Made by a program: the position numbers and the translations under genes. 64,000 bases of DNA from Aureimonas phyllosphaerae. GTDB taxonomy: Bacteria > Pseudomonadota > Alphaproteobacteria > Rhizobiales > Rhizobiaceae. The stretch is from NCBI RefSeq assembly GCF_900113065.1, contig NZ_FOOA01000015.1, positions 1 to 64,000 on the forward strand. Reading direction: 5' to 3'. The stretch's first letter is position 1. Each line of letters starts with the position of its first letter. Positions 19,242-28,333 of this stretch are shown one piece after another. Below the pieces are notes generated by a model. That model saw only the letters and a list, made by a program, of their open reading frames with translations. It was not told the origin of the DNA and searched no databases.

Positions 19242-21386
19242 TCACCCTGCGGCACGCGCGAGCGGTGCCGGTTCCGCGTCGGCAAGGTCCTGGTGAAGAG
19301 GGTTCTGATAGCTGGGCAGGATCCTTGCGACAAACCCGATGACGCTGTGCGTGTCGCCGGTGTGGGCGAGTTTCTCCAACCCTTCGAACGCCTGGCGCAG
19401 CTCCTGCAGCGGAACGGGATGCGGCACGGCGCCGAACACGCCCGGCACGGGTGAGGCGACACGCTCCTCGTCGGCGTCGAACAGTTCCTCGAAGAGCTTC
19501 TCGCCCGGACGGCAGCCGACGAAATCGATCTTGATGTCTTCGCCCGGGCGGTAGCCGGCGAGCTTGATCATGCGCCGGGCCATGTCGATGATCTTGATGG
19601 GCTCGCCCATGTCGAGGACGAAGATTTCGCCTAGTCCGAGGCGTTTCTCGAGACCGTAGGCGGAAGCCTGAAGCGTCAGTTCCACCGCTTCGCGAATGGT
19701 CATGAAGAAGCGCTTCATGTCGGGATGGGTGACCGTCAGCGGGCCGCCACGCGCGAGTTGACGCTCGAAGAGCGGAATCAGCGACCCGCTGGAGCCCAGG
19801 ACGTTGCCGAAGCGCACGGTCATGAAGCGCGTACGCTCGTCGCTTCTCTCGCCGGCAAGGTCCAACGCCTGGCAGTAGAGTTCGGCCAGTCGCTTGGTCG
19901 CGCCCATGACGCTAGTGGCATTGACCACCTTGTCGGTCGAGATCTGGACCATGGCGCGTGCGCCGCAGGCCCGCGTGGCTTCCGCAACGTTCATCGAGCC
20001 GATGACGTTGGTGAGGATCCCCTCGCAAGGGTTCATCTCGACCATCGGGACATGCTTGAGGGCTGCCGCATGGAACACGAGATCGGGCTTGTGCCGCGCG
20101 AAGATCTCGTTGAGACGGCCGGCATCGCGGACGTTGCAGAGATAGGCTTTCCGCGGCGTGGACCCGTGCTTTTCCGATAGTTCGAGATCGATGGCATAGA
20201 GATTGAACTCGCAGCTCTCGATCAGCACGATCTCGGCCGGCCCCAGCCCGGCCACCTGAAGCGTCAGTTCCCGGCCGATGGACCCGCCCGCTCCCGTCAC
20301 CACCACGCGGCAACCATGGATCAGGCGATGCAGCGCGTCCCGATCGAGCGTGGTCTGCGAACGCTCCAAGAGATCGGTCAGCTCGATGGGACGCAGTTCG
20401 AGGCGGTTCCCGGCATTCGGGTTGCGGAGTTCGAGTGCCGGGGCGGGCCGCGAGATGGCGATGCCCAGACGATCGGCGCGGTCGATCAGCGCCTTCATTT
20501 CCGGATCGGTGAAGCTCGAGATCGTTTCGGTGAAGATCAGGTGGCGCGGCTTCAGTCCTCGGGCCTCGAGATCGCCCATCGCTTCGTCGAAGTCTGCGAT
20601 AGTGCCGAGGATCGGAACGCCGCGCAGGAGGTTTCCCGCCGTTCCCGTCGCGCGATCGAGGATGCCGACAGGCCAATGGCGTGCCGTGCCGTCGCGTTGC
20701 AGAGCGCGAAGATAGAGGTCGGCAATGTCGCCCGCCCCGACGAGGAGCACGGGCACGATATCGCGACCGCTCTTGGTGGCGACGCCGGTCCCGGGTTCGA
20801 ACCGACGGATCTCCGCGATCTTGAAGCGCATGCGTGCGCCCACGAGCAGGAACGTCAGAAGGAGAGCCTGCATGACGACGACCGAGCGCGGCACTGCGTC
20901 GAACCGGGTCGTCAGGAACAGGCATATGACGAAGCCGAGCGAGGCAATCGCGACAGCCCTGACGATGTCGAGAAGGTCGGCAACGGAGGCATAACGCCAG
21001 TTGCGACGGTAAAGGCAGGTCATCGGGAAGATCAGTGCGCATGTCGCCACGAAGAGCGGCAGGGCATAGGACAGGGCCCGAAAGCTGTCCGGGCTCGTCG
21101 CTTGGCCCTCGAGCCCGAGACGAACGGCCGAAGCGAGCAAGAACGCGACCGCTGCCAGAGCCAGGTCGCCGGCATAGAGTCCGAGATTGCTGCGCGTCGC
21201 CTTCAGGCGCTTTGCCGTTCTCTGGCGCAGGTGATGGTAGAGCTCGTTCCGGCTGACGAAGCTGGGCCAGGGCGACGATGCCGGGCCGTTCAGGAGATGC
21301 CGCGCGATGGAAGCCGCGTACAGGGGGATGGCATGAAGGCCGAGGGCGCCGCCGCCCGGCCGCTGCAGTTCGATGGGAGACGCCAT
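19242..21386 (-). CDS. CapD/FlaA1/WbpM-like membrane-bound nucleotide-sugar 4,6-dehydratase
   Basis: 714-residue inner-membrane enzyme. About four membrane spans (roughly 75-190) precede a CoA-binding-like Rossmann domain (VPVLLVGAGDIADLYLRAL), then the catalytic SDR domain opening VVVTGAGGSIGRELTLQ. The active-site region reads QISTDKVVNATSVMGATKR. As in WbpM and PglF, methionine replaces the usual tyrosine of YxxxK. Members convert UDP-GlcNAc to the 4-keto-6-deoxy sugar that feeds 4-amination. The start at 21386 (MASPIELQ) is preferred because AAGGGG lies 6 nt upstream; the frame is open to 21458. It leads the CapD-PL10-PL1 operon. Confidence 0.92.
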   Translation of the reverse strand: MASPIELQRPGGGALGLHAIPLYAASIARHLLNGPASSPWPSFVSRNELYHHLRQRTAKRLKATRSNLGLYAGDLALAAVAFLLASAVRLGLEGQATSPDSFRALSYALPLFVATCALIFPMTCLYRRNWRYASVADLLDIVRAVAIASLGFVICLFLTTRFDAVPRSVVVMQALLLTFLLVGARMRFKIAEIRRFEPGTGVATKSGRDIVPVLLVGAGDIADLYLRALQRDGTARHWPVGILDRATGTAGNLLRGVPILGTIADFDEAMGDLEARGLKPRHLIFTETISSFTDPEMKALIDRADRLGIAISRPAPALELRNPNAGNRLELRPIELTDLLERSQTTLDRDALHRLIHGCRVVVTGAGGSIGRELTLQVAGLGPAEIVLIESCEFNLYAIDLELSEKHGSTPRKAYLCNVRDAGRLNEIFARHKPDLVFHAAALKHVPMVEMNPCEGILTNVIGSMNVAEATRACGARAMVQISTDKVVNATSVMGATKRLAELYCQALDLAGERSDERTRFMTVRFGNVLGSSGSLIPLFERQLARGGPLTVTHPDMKRFFMTIREAVELTLQASAYGLEKRLGLGEIFVLDMGEPIKIIDMARRMIKLAGYRPGEDIKIDFVGCRPGEKLFEELFDADEERVASPVPGVFGAVPHPVPLQELRQAFEGLEKLAHTGDTHSVIGFVARILPSYQNPLHQDLADAEPAPLARAAG

Positions 21387-21602
21387 GGGGAACCCCTTCA
21401 GGAAACCGTGGGTCGCCGAACCGACGCAACCTGCTGCTCGTTTCGGCTCATGTCGCAACGGATGGCACGGAACACGAACGCTGCGACGAGACAGAAGGGA
21501 GAAGTACTTGCGCCTTCTTGGCTACGATTTGCTATGGAATACACTCGGTTGACGCGAAGAACGCCTGCATCCTTCGCATCATACTGACTTCAGAAGCGCT
21601 CG

Positions 21603-22451
21603 TTACTCGAAAGACGTACCTCGTCCGGCACGGCCCAGCCATCCAGACAGGTCGGCCTGAATGAGATTGCCCAACCGGGCGACGTCCGGTTCATAATAGT
21701 CCACGAGCCTCGCGCGCAGCGAGGACGACAGGGCCGGATACGCGACCTCGCCGATCAGACGCTTCCGCGCCGCGACGAAAAGGGGATGGCGACGAAAAGG
21801 CCGCACGAGCGGCTTGATCGGACCGAGCGCACGGCGCAGACCTCGCCCGACCATCGGTTCGGTGCGATCCTTCACCTTCTTCACGTCGACGGAACGCGGA
21901 TCCGCTTCGAGAAGACCGAGATGCGCGCGGACCTTCGCGAGCTGTCGACCCGGATCGGCCAGCATGTCCTCGTAGAAGAGAACCAGAAGCTGATCCTGCG
22001 GATAGAGGTCGAGATAGGCGGTCAGCTGATCGTGGTAGAGGCCGCCGTTGAGAAAGCGGTTGCCCCGTCCCGTCCGCGTATCGAGTTCCGCCTCGATGTT
22101 CCCGCCGGCCTCGCCGCGCCGATACAGCATGCAGTAGTCGGAATAGGCGCGCTCGACCGGGTTCCGGAGTTGAACGACCAGCCGGGCATGCGGCAGAAGG
22201 GCCTGGACGCGCGCCGGCGCGAGCGGATTGTCGAGGTAGGAGTTCGACTTCTCGCCGACGATCTGGTCCGCCCTGCATCCCTCGAATTGCCGGAAGTACC
22301 AGTCGTCCCCCCGCTCGTGGTAGCGACTGAAGTAGTGCAGTTCGGGCTCCGGCATGAACACGTGCGGATCGGCCTGAAGAGCTTTCTGCAACCAGGTCGT
22401 CGCGCTCTTGGCCGCGCCGATGATCAGGAAGTCGATGTCTTGCGCGCGCAT
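21603..22451 (-). CDS. PAPS-dependent sulfotransferase (first of two)
   Basis: 282-residue sulfotransferase of the heparan-sulfate/NodH-like type. The 5'-phosphosulfate-binding loop is GAAKSATTWL at residues 12-21, and the 3'-phosphate-binding motif is RNPVERAYSDY at 96-106. It transfers sulfate from PAPS, presumably to a sugar hydroxyl of the polymer or its lipid-linked unit. It lies 54 nt after a glycosyltransferase and downstream of cysD-cysNC on the same strand, so PAPS synthesis and use appear co-transcribed. Acceptor unknown. Confidence 0.9.
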   Translation of the reverse strand: MRAQDIDFLIIGAAKSATTWLQKALQADPHVFMPEPELHYFSRYHERGDDWYFRQFEGCRADQIVGEKSNSYLDNPLAPARVQALLPHARLVVQLRNPVERAYSDYCMLYRRGEAGGNIEAELDTRTGRGNRFLNGGLYHDQLTAYLDLYPQDQLLVLFYEDMLADPGRQLAKVRAHLGLLEADPRSVDVKKVKDRTEPMVGRGLRRALGPIKPLVRPFRRHPLFVAARKRLIGEVAYPALSSSLRARLVDYYEPDVARLGNLIQADLSGWLGRAGRGTSFE

Positions 22452-22505
22452 GCCTGGTGCACTCCCTGGTTTCGAATGGCTGGCGGCGGTCGCGCCACGG
22501 TGCTG

Positions 22506-23732
22506 CTAAGCGAAGGTTTCCGTGACGCCGGTCAGCCTGGCGGAACGTGCAGGCCGGCGAAGCGCGCGGGCATAGACAGCCATGATCTGTTCCACATGGC
22601 GCACCGAACCATAGGACTGATGGGCCTCGGCCTCGGCTGCATCGGCGATGCGTTTCGAGAGGTTCGGGTCCGACAGCAGTCGGGCCGTGGGATAGATGAA
22701 CGCATCCGCACTCTCGGGGTGGACGAGGAAACCGGTTCGTCCGTCGCAGATGGCCTCCGGATTGCCGCCATGGTCGGTCGCCACCACCGGCGTGCGAAGA
22801 AACATGGCTTCCACCAACGTGCGCCCGAGCGGCTCGCCGAAAGCGGGAACAAGCAGGATGTCGGTGGCGGCCAGAAAGGTCTCCATGGGGCTTCGAAAGC
22901 CCATGAGGCGCACGACATGCTGGAGGCCGAGAGCCTCGATACGGGCGCGAACCGCCGCATCGAGATCAGCGCCGGCGGGATCGGGCGCGCCGAACATGCA
23001 TCCCACGATGGGGATGGCGGGATGTCGCTGGCGGAATTGCGCGACGATCTCGACGAAAAGCAGGGGCCGCTTGCGCTCGATCAGGCTTCCCACATAGCTG
23101 AGCACTCTCGTTCCGGCAGGCAGGCCGAGTTCGCCGAGCAGCAAATCCTTGGCGTCCTTTCGGTCCGGCGATCGGAGGGGTGGATCGAACGGGCTGTTGA
23201 TCACGCTGAGCCGATCGCGGAGCGGCAGGAGGGGCCGCTTCGGGCGCGAGAAATGCGAAACGGTGACGACCTCGTTCGCGATCAACGGCGCGAGGCGGTT
23301 GACGCCCCGTGCGGCGGGATCGCCCCGGTGGTGCCACACCAGTCGCGCGCCGGCGAGGCGCGCTGCAAGACCCCAGTTTGCATGGATCCGCCCGTCGTTC
23401 GTATGGACGATATGGAAGCGCCCTTCGCGGATGAAACGGCGCAGGAAGGGCAAGGTCTGCCCCAGAAAACTCGCAAGGCGCGGCTGCTCGCCGTTCCGAG
23501 GGGACAGCGTCGCCTCCAGGGGACAGCCGACGAAGGCCTGGCCCTCGCGGCGCAGGAAGGCCGCAAGCGGCCCGTCCGTGCGTTGCAGCACGACAACGGG
23601 CTCCACCTGAGAGCGATCGAAGCCCTGGATCAGCTTCAGCGCGGAGATGTGGCTTCCTCCCACGTCGTCTCCAACGAAGGGAAAGCAGACCCGAAGCGGG
23701 CCGGCCGCGTCGAGACGCCTGCATTCCGGCAT
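22506..23732 (-). CDS. GT4-like glycosyltransferase
   Basis: 408-residue GT-B glycosyltransferase. The N-terminal acceptor domain starts after about 13 residues with LRVCFPFVGDDVGGSHISAL. The donor domain has RVLSYVGSLIERKRPLLFVE and the E-x7-E motif in EPLGRTLVEAM. Its ATG overlaps the cysNC stop by one base (TGATG), which suggests coupled translation. It is followed by the sulfotransferase, so it may add the sugar that becomes sulfated; that link is inference from order only. Confidence 0.88.
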   Translation of the reverse strand: MPECRRLDAAGPLRVCFPFVGDDVGGSHISALKLIQGFDRSQVEPVVVLQRTDGPLAAFLRREGQAFVGCPLEATLSPRNGEQPRLASFLGQTLPFLRRFIREGRFHIVHTNDGRIHANWGLAARLAGARLVWHHRGDPAARGVNRLAPLIANEVVTVSHFSRPKRPLLPLRDRLSVINSPFDPPLRSPDRKDAKDLLLGELGLPAGTRVLSYVGSLIERKRPLLFVEIVAQFRQRHPAIPIVGCMFGAPDPAGADLDAAVRARIEALGLQHVVRLMGFRSPMETFLAATDILLVPAFGEPLGRTLVEAMFLRTPVVATDHGGNPEAICDGRTGFLVHPESADAFIYPTARLLSDPNLSKRIADAAEAEAHQSYGSVRHVEQIMAVYARALRRPARSARLTGVTETFA

Positions 23733-25663
23733 CAGTGCGCGCCTTGTGTGATGTAGCCGGCCCGCATGAGATGCGACACCACGACTTCGGCGGCATCGGC
23801 CGCGCTGAGGTCCGGCGTCATCCGGATATCGGGCTCTTCCGGCGGCTCGTAGGGACTGTCGATGCCGGTGAAGTTCTCGATCAGACCCTGGCGGGCGCGC
23901 TTGTAGAGGCCCTTCGGATCCCGGCTTTCGGCGACTTCGATGGGCGTGTCCACGAAAATCTCGATGAACTCGCCCTCCTGCAGCATCTCGCGCGCCATCC
24001 GCCGTTCGGCTCGGAAGGGCGAAATGAAGGAAACCAGCGTGACGATGCCGGCGTCGGCGAAGAGGCGGGCCGCTTCCGCGACGCGTCGGATGTTCTCCAC
24101 CCGGTCGGCTTCCGTGAAACCGAGGTCGCGGTTCAACCCGTGGCGGATGTTGTCGCCGTCCAGAATGTAGGTGTGGATGCCCAGCGAATGGAGCCGCTTC
24201 TCCACGAGGTTGGCGATGGTCGATTTGCCGGCGCCGGAAAGTCCCGTGAACCAGAGGACGGCCGGCTTCTGGCCCTTGAGCGCGGCACGCGACGACTTGT
24301 CGACGTCGAGCGCCTGCCAGTGGATGTTGTGCGCGCGTCGAAGACCGAACTCGATCATCCCCGCACCGACGGTGAGGTTCGTCATCCGGTCGATGACGAT
24401 GAAGGCGCCGGTCTCCTTGATGCTCGAGAACGGATCGAAGGCGATCGGCTCGTGCGTCGACAGGTTGACGAACCCGACCTCGTTGAGTTCGAGCGTCCTG
24501 GCGGCGAGCTTCTGAAGGGTGTTGACGTCGACCTTGTGCTTGATGTCGGTGACGCTGGCCGTGAGCGTCCGGGTGCCGATCTTCACGAGATAGGGCCGGC
24601 CGGCGATCAGGGGATCGGCATGCATCCAGATCAGGTGCGCGGCGAACTGGTCCGAGACCTGGGGGCGAGCGACCGCCGCGGCGATGACGTCGCCGCGCGA
24701 GGCGTCGATCTCGTCCTCAAGGGTCAGGGTGACGGCCGCGCCCGCACCCGCGGCCTCGAGATCGCCGTCATAGGTGACGATCCGTTTCACACGGCTGGTG
24801 ATGCCCGACCCGGCGACGACGATCCGCTCGCCCGTCCGCACCGATCCGGCCGCGATCGTGCCGGCAAAGCCGCGGAAGTTGAGATGCGGGCGGTTGACCC
24901 ATTGGACGGGCATCCGAAAGGGAGCGCTGGGGTCGGCCTCCTCGACCTCGATGGTTTCGAGGTGTTCGATCAGCGACGGCCCCTCGTACCAGGGCGTCCG
25001 CTCGCTGCGGGTCAGCATGTTGTCGCCGAAGCGAGCCGCCAACGGGATGGCCTGCAGCGAGCGGAACCCGAAACTCTCGGCGAAGGCCTGGTACTCCGCC
25101 ACGATGGCCTCGAAGACATCCTTCGAATAGTCGACGAGATCGATCTTGTTCACGGCCAGGACGACGTGCCGGATGCCGAGCAGCGAGACGATGAAGGAAT
25201 GGCGGCGCGTCTGCGTCAGGATGCCGTGGCGCGCGTCGACGAGGAGCACGGCCAGATCGGCGTTGGAAGCGCCGGTCGCCATGTTGCGGGTGTACTGTTC
25301 ATGTCCCGGCGTGTCGGCGACGATGAACTTGCGCGCATCCGTGGCGAAGAAGCGATAGGCGACGTCGATCGTGATGCCCTGCTCGCGCTCGGCGGCGAGA
25401 CCGTCGACGAGAAGGGCGAAGTCGAGCCCATCCTCCGTGGCGCCCCGACGGCGGTTGGAGTCGCGGCCGAGGGCGGCGAGCTGGTCCTCGGTCAGGAGCT
25501 TCGTGTCGTAGAGGAGCCGGCCGATGAGGGTCGACTTGCCGTCGTCGACGCTGCCGCAGGTGAGGAACCGCAGAAGGCTCTTGCGCTCTGTACCGGGCAG
25601 GAGGCCGGGAAGGCCGGAGGCCGCTTCAGGACCGGCGTGGGACGTGTCGAGAACGGCGCTCAT
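23732..25663 (-). CDS. cysN: Bifunctional sulfate adenylyltransferase subunit 1 / APS kinase (CysN-CysC fusion, NodQ-like)
   Basis: 643-residue fusion. The CysN GTPase half has G1 GSVDDGKS (37-44), DTPGHEQY (117-124) and NKID (172-175). It drives ATP-sulfurylase activity with CysD to form APS. The CysC half has P-loop GLSGAGKS (474-481) and [15 protein letters not shown] and phosphorylates APS to PAPS. This two-in-one arrangement is that of rhizobial NodQ and housekeeping CysNC. It follows cysD with TGATG overlap and precedes a glycosyltransferase and a sulfotransferase. A role in making PAPS for polymer sulfation is strongly suggested by context, but a general role in sulfur assimilation cannot be excluded. 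Confidence 0.96.
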   Translation of the reverse strand: MSAVLDTSHAGPEAASGLPGLLPGTERKSLLRFLTCGSVDDGKSTLIGRLLYDTKLLTEDQLAALGRDSNRRRGATEDGLDFALLVDGLAAEREQGITIDVAYRFFATDARKFIVADTPGHEQYTRNMATGASNADLAVLLVDARHGILTQTRRHSFIVSLLGIRHVVLAVNKIDLVDYSKDVFEAIVAEYQAFAESFGFRSLQAIPLAARFGDNMLTRSERTPWYEGPSLIEHLETIEVEEADPSAPFRMPVQWVNRPHLNFRGFAGTIAAGSVRTGERIVVAGSGITSRVKRIVTYDGDLEAAGAGAAVTLTLEDEIDASRGDVIAAAVARPQVSDQFAAHLIWMHADPLIAGRPYLVKIGTRTLTASVTDIKHKVDVNTLQKLAARTLELNEVGFVNLSTHEPIAFDPFSSIKETGAFIVIDRMTNLTVGAGMIEFGLRRAHNIHWQALDVDKSSRAALKGQKPAVLWFTGLSGAGKSTIANLVEKRLHSLGIHTYILDGDNIRHGLNRDLGFTEADRVENIRRVAEAARLFADAGIVTLVSFISPFRAERRMAREMLQEGEFIEIFVDTPIEVAESRDPKGLYKRARQGLIENFTGIDSPYEPPEEPDIRMTPDLSAADAAEVVVSHLMRAGYITQGAH

Positions 25664-26631
25664 CAGAAATAGCCCTCCTGCTTCTTCTTCTCCATGGATG
25701 CGGCCTCGTCATGATCGATGAGGCGCCCCGAACGCTCCGATGTCCGGGCCAGGAGAATCTCACGGACGATGTCGGGAAGCGTTGCGGCCTCGCTTTCGCA
25801 CGCCGCCGTCAGCGGGTAGCAGCCGAGCGTGCGGAAGCGCACGCTGCGCATCTCGGGCACCTCGCCCGCGCGCAGGGGCAGGCGGTGGTCGTCGACCATG
25901 ATCCACTGCCCGTCGCGCTCCACCACGGGGCGCGGCGCCGCGAAGTAGAGAGGGACGATCGGGATGTCCTCGGCCAGGATGTATTCCCACACGTCGAGCT
26001 CGGTCCAGTTGGACAGGGGGAAGACGCGGATCGACTCGCCCGACTTGATGCGGGTGTTGAAGAGGTTCCAGAGTTCCGGCCGCTGATCCTTCGGGTTCCA
26101 GCCATGATTGGCCGAGCGGAACGAGAACATGCGCTCCTTGGCCCTCGATTTCTCCTCGTCGCGACGCGCACCGCCAAACGCGGCATCGAAGCGATGAGCC
26201 GACAGCGCCGCCTTCAGCGCCTCGGTCTTCATCACCTGCGTGTAGAACGAGGATCCGTGCGTGAACGGATTGATCCCCTCGGCCAGTCCCGCCTCGTTGC
26301 GATGGACCACAAGGTCGAGACCGAGACGGGCCACCGTCTCGTCGCGAAACCGGATCATCTCGGCGAACTTCCACGTCGTGTCGATGTGAAGCAGCGGGAA
26401 CGGCGGCAGGGCGGGAAAAAACGCCTTCATCGCCAGATGCAGCATCACGGCCGAGTCCTTGCCGATCGAATACATCAGCACCGGATTCTGGAATTCGGCG
26501 GCGACCTCACGGAAGATGAAGATCGCCTCGGCCTCGAGACGCCGGAGATGTTCCGGCAGCGAACCGCCTCCTGCTTCTCGTGCGGACGCGGGCCTGGTTT
26601 CCGGGGCAAGGGGAACAGCGATGGACATCAT
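25663..26631 (-). CDS. cysD: Sulfate adenylyltransferase subunit 2 (CysD)
   Basis: Catalytic subunit of ATP sulfurylase, 321-322 residues, making APS from ATP and sulfate with CysN. PP-loop motif [43 protein letters not shown] and [13 protein letters not shown] are all present and intact. Two adjacent ATG codons (26631 and 26628) are possible: the first overlaps the flippase stop as ATGA, the second as TGATG with better spacing to an AAAGG. The stop overlaps the cysNC ATG by one base. The gene is embedded in the polysaccharide operon after the flippase, not with cysH or cysG. Confidence 0.95.
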   Translation of the reverse strand: MMSIAVPLAPETRPASAREAGGGSLPEHLRRLEAEAIFIFREVAAEFQNPVLMYSIGKDSAVMLHLAMKAFFPALPPFPLLHIDTTWKFAEMIRFRDETVARLGLDLVVHRNEAGLAEGINPFTHGSSFYTQVMKTEALKAALSAHRFDAAFGGARRDEEKSRAKERMFSFRSANHGWNPKDQRPELWNLFNTRIKSGESIRVFPLSNWTELDVWEYILAEDIPIVPLYFAAPRPVVERDGQWIMVDDHRLPLRAGEVPEMRSVRFRTLGCYPLTAACESEAATLPDIVREILLARTSERSGRLIDHDEAASMEKKKQEGYF

Positions 26632-28097
26632 GCGCCTTTCGAAACGAGGAGAGCGGTGTCGCGGGGCAGATCGAGCGGATCCGGGCGCGCCGTCTGATGG
26701 TGCGCGAGCGCGCGGTGGAGCGTGAAGCTGAGACCGCCCGCCCAGCAGATCCCGAGCGCGATATGGGCGATGTTGCCGCCCATAGGCCCGATCGTCGGAA
26801 TGAGGAGCATGGCGACGGCGAAGAACACGATCGTTCCGACCACGACGGTGCGCAGGACGTCGTGCTGGCGGCCCATGGCGAGGAGCCCGACGCGCATGGC
26901 CGAGCCGCACAGCACGAAGGCGACAGCCACCATCTGCACGACGACGAGCGAGGAAGCGCCGAGAAATTCCGGGCCGGCCGTCCAGAGGAGGAGCGGATGG
27001 ATCAGGACCGCGATCGCGACGATGCCGACGAGACTGGCGACGAAGAGCAGCGCCTCGATCTGCAGGATCAAGCGCTTGAATTCGCCGACGCGTCCCTGAG
27101 CCCAGAGCCGTGTCACGTCCGGATAGAGCACGGCCTGAACCTGTGCCCCCACCTGCTGCCCGACGCGTCCGATCCGCTTGGCGATGTGGTAAAGGCCGGC
27201 GGCCGCGGGATCGGTCAGCGCGCCGACGAGAAGCGTGTCGAACTCTTGCGCGCTCATGCGCAGCGTCAGCGACAGGTTGGCCGACCAGGCGAAACCCCAG
27301 ATGCCGGGGAAGCGCTGCGTGACGCCCCGCACGCTCGCCGTCAGCAGCCGGTGGATGCCCTGTCGGCGCAGGGTATGAAGTGCCAATCCCAGCATGATCA
27401 GCGAGCCGAGCGCCTGCGTCCCGGCCCAGACCGCCACGAAATAGGGCAGCCCGGCCATCATCAGGCTGCCGACAAGACATAGGCCGACGCGCGCGATCGA
27501 GTTGACCAGTTGCCCGTAGGCCACGAGGCGGAACTGGCCGGCCATGCGCTGGACGGCGGTCGGCATTCCCGTGAGCTGGAACAGGAGGACGCTCGAGTAC
27601 GCGATCACCAGATGCGTCGTCTCGGCCGGCCAGGAAAAGAGATACGCCCCCATGAGGGCTCCAAGGACTGCGACAGCGAAGGCAAGGACCGCACTTGCGA
27701 GGTCGAGAAGGAAGCCGAACTTCAGCAGCATGCGCAGGTCGCCGCGCTGCGCGGGATGCTGGAGGTCGGCGCCGTACTTGATGATCGGCTGCCATGTCTG
27801 GAAACTGACGACGCGCTCCACCACGCGGACGAATGTGTAGATCATCGCAAGGAGCCCGTAATCGACAGGGCCCAGCGCGCGCGCGGAGAGTGCGAAGGCG
27901 GCAAGGCCGAGCAGCGAGCCGATGAAGTTTCCGGTGAGGAGATGGCCGATATTGGCGAGGCGCGTGCGATGGTCGCCCGTCTGCCGGAAGCTGCGCAGAG
28001 CCTTTCGCACACGACCGGGAAGGAGGTTCGAATGGGCCAAGATCGCCTCTTGCGATCGCCCGGACAGCCTATCCCGCCGCATTCGTCGCAGCCTCAT
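26628..28097 (-). CDS. Wzx-like polysaccharide flippase (MOP superfamily)
   Basis: Up to 489 residues with about twelve hydrophobic segments beginning at [30 protein letters not shown], the usual start of polysaccharide-transporter family proteins. It would flip the lipid-linked repeat unit to the periplasm. The first 45 or so residues before this are basic and atypical, so the true start may be a later codon such as the GTG in the RVRKALRSF region. It is the first gene of the flippase-cysD-cysNC-GT-sulfotransferase operon and is divergent from the acyltransferase. Confidence 0.87.
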   Translation of the reverse strand: MRLRRMRRDRLSGRSQEAILAHSNLLPGRVRKALRSFRQTGDHRTRLANIGHLLTGNFIGSLLGLAAFALSARALGPVDYGLLAMIYTFVRVVERVVSFQTWQPIIKYGADLQHPAQRGDLRMLLKFGFLLDLASAVLAFAVAVLGALMGAYLFSWPAETTHLVIAYSSVLLFQLTGMPTAVQRMAGQFRLVAYGQLVNSIARVGLCLVGSLMMAGLPYFVAVWAGTQALGSLIMLGLALHTLRRQGIHRLLTASVRGVTQRFPGIWGFAWSANLSLTLRMSAQEFDTLLVGALTDPAAAGLYHIAKRIGRVGQQVGAQVQAVLYPDVTRLWAQGRVGEFKRLILQIEALLFVASLVGIVAIAVLIHPLLLWTAGPEFLGASSLVVVQMVAVAFVLCGSAMRVGLLAMGRQHDVLRTVVVGTIVFFAVAMLLIPTIGPMGGNIAHIALGICWAGGLSFTLHRALAHHQTARPDPLDLPRDTALLVSKGA

Positions 28098-28333
28098 AGT
28101 GCGCGGGCGGGAAAGCGCGGCTAGTTCGCCCTTCGGTCTCCGACCTCCGACGACCGCCCCCTTCGGACCAAGCGGGCAACGATGATCTACGTCGTTCGCC
28201 TTACCCCCTTACTCCTGTCGCTCCGCAGTCCTGGGGCACGATAGACCTTTGCCGGGGGCGACGCGTCGCCCGTGGACGATAAGCTGCCGGGCCAACCGTC
28301 CGGCTCTCGTCCGCACGGGGCGGCAGGGACTGT

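Noticed and set aside
20316-21587. 423-codon plus-strand frame antisense to the CapD-like gene
   Set aside because: Shadow frame; the sense protein has a full catalytic domain.
23735-25672. 645-codon open frame antisense to cysNC
   Set aside because: Exact mirror of the cysNC coding region with no protein-like features.
26632-27795. Upstream extension of the cysD frame
   Set aside because: It overlaps the flippase gene and is Arg/Pro-rich shadow sequence; CysD is full-length from 26631.
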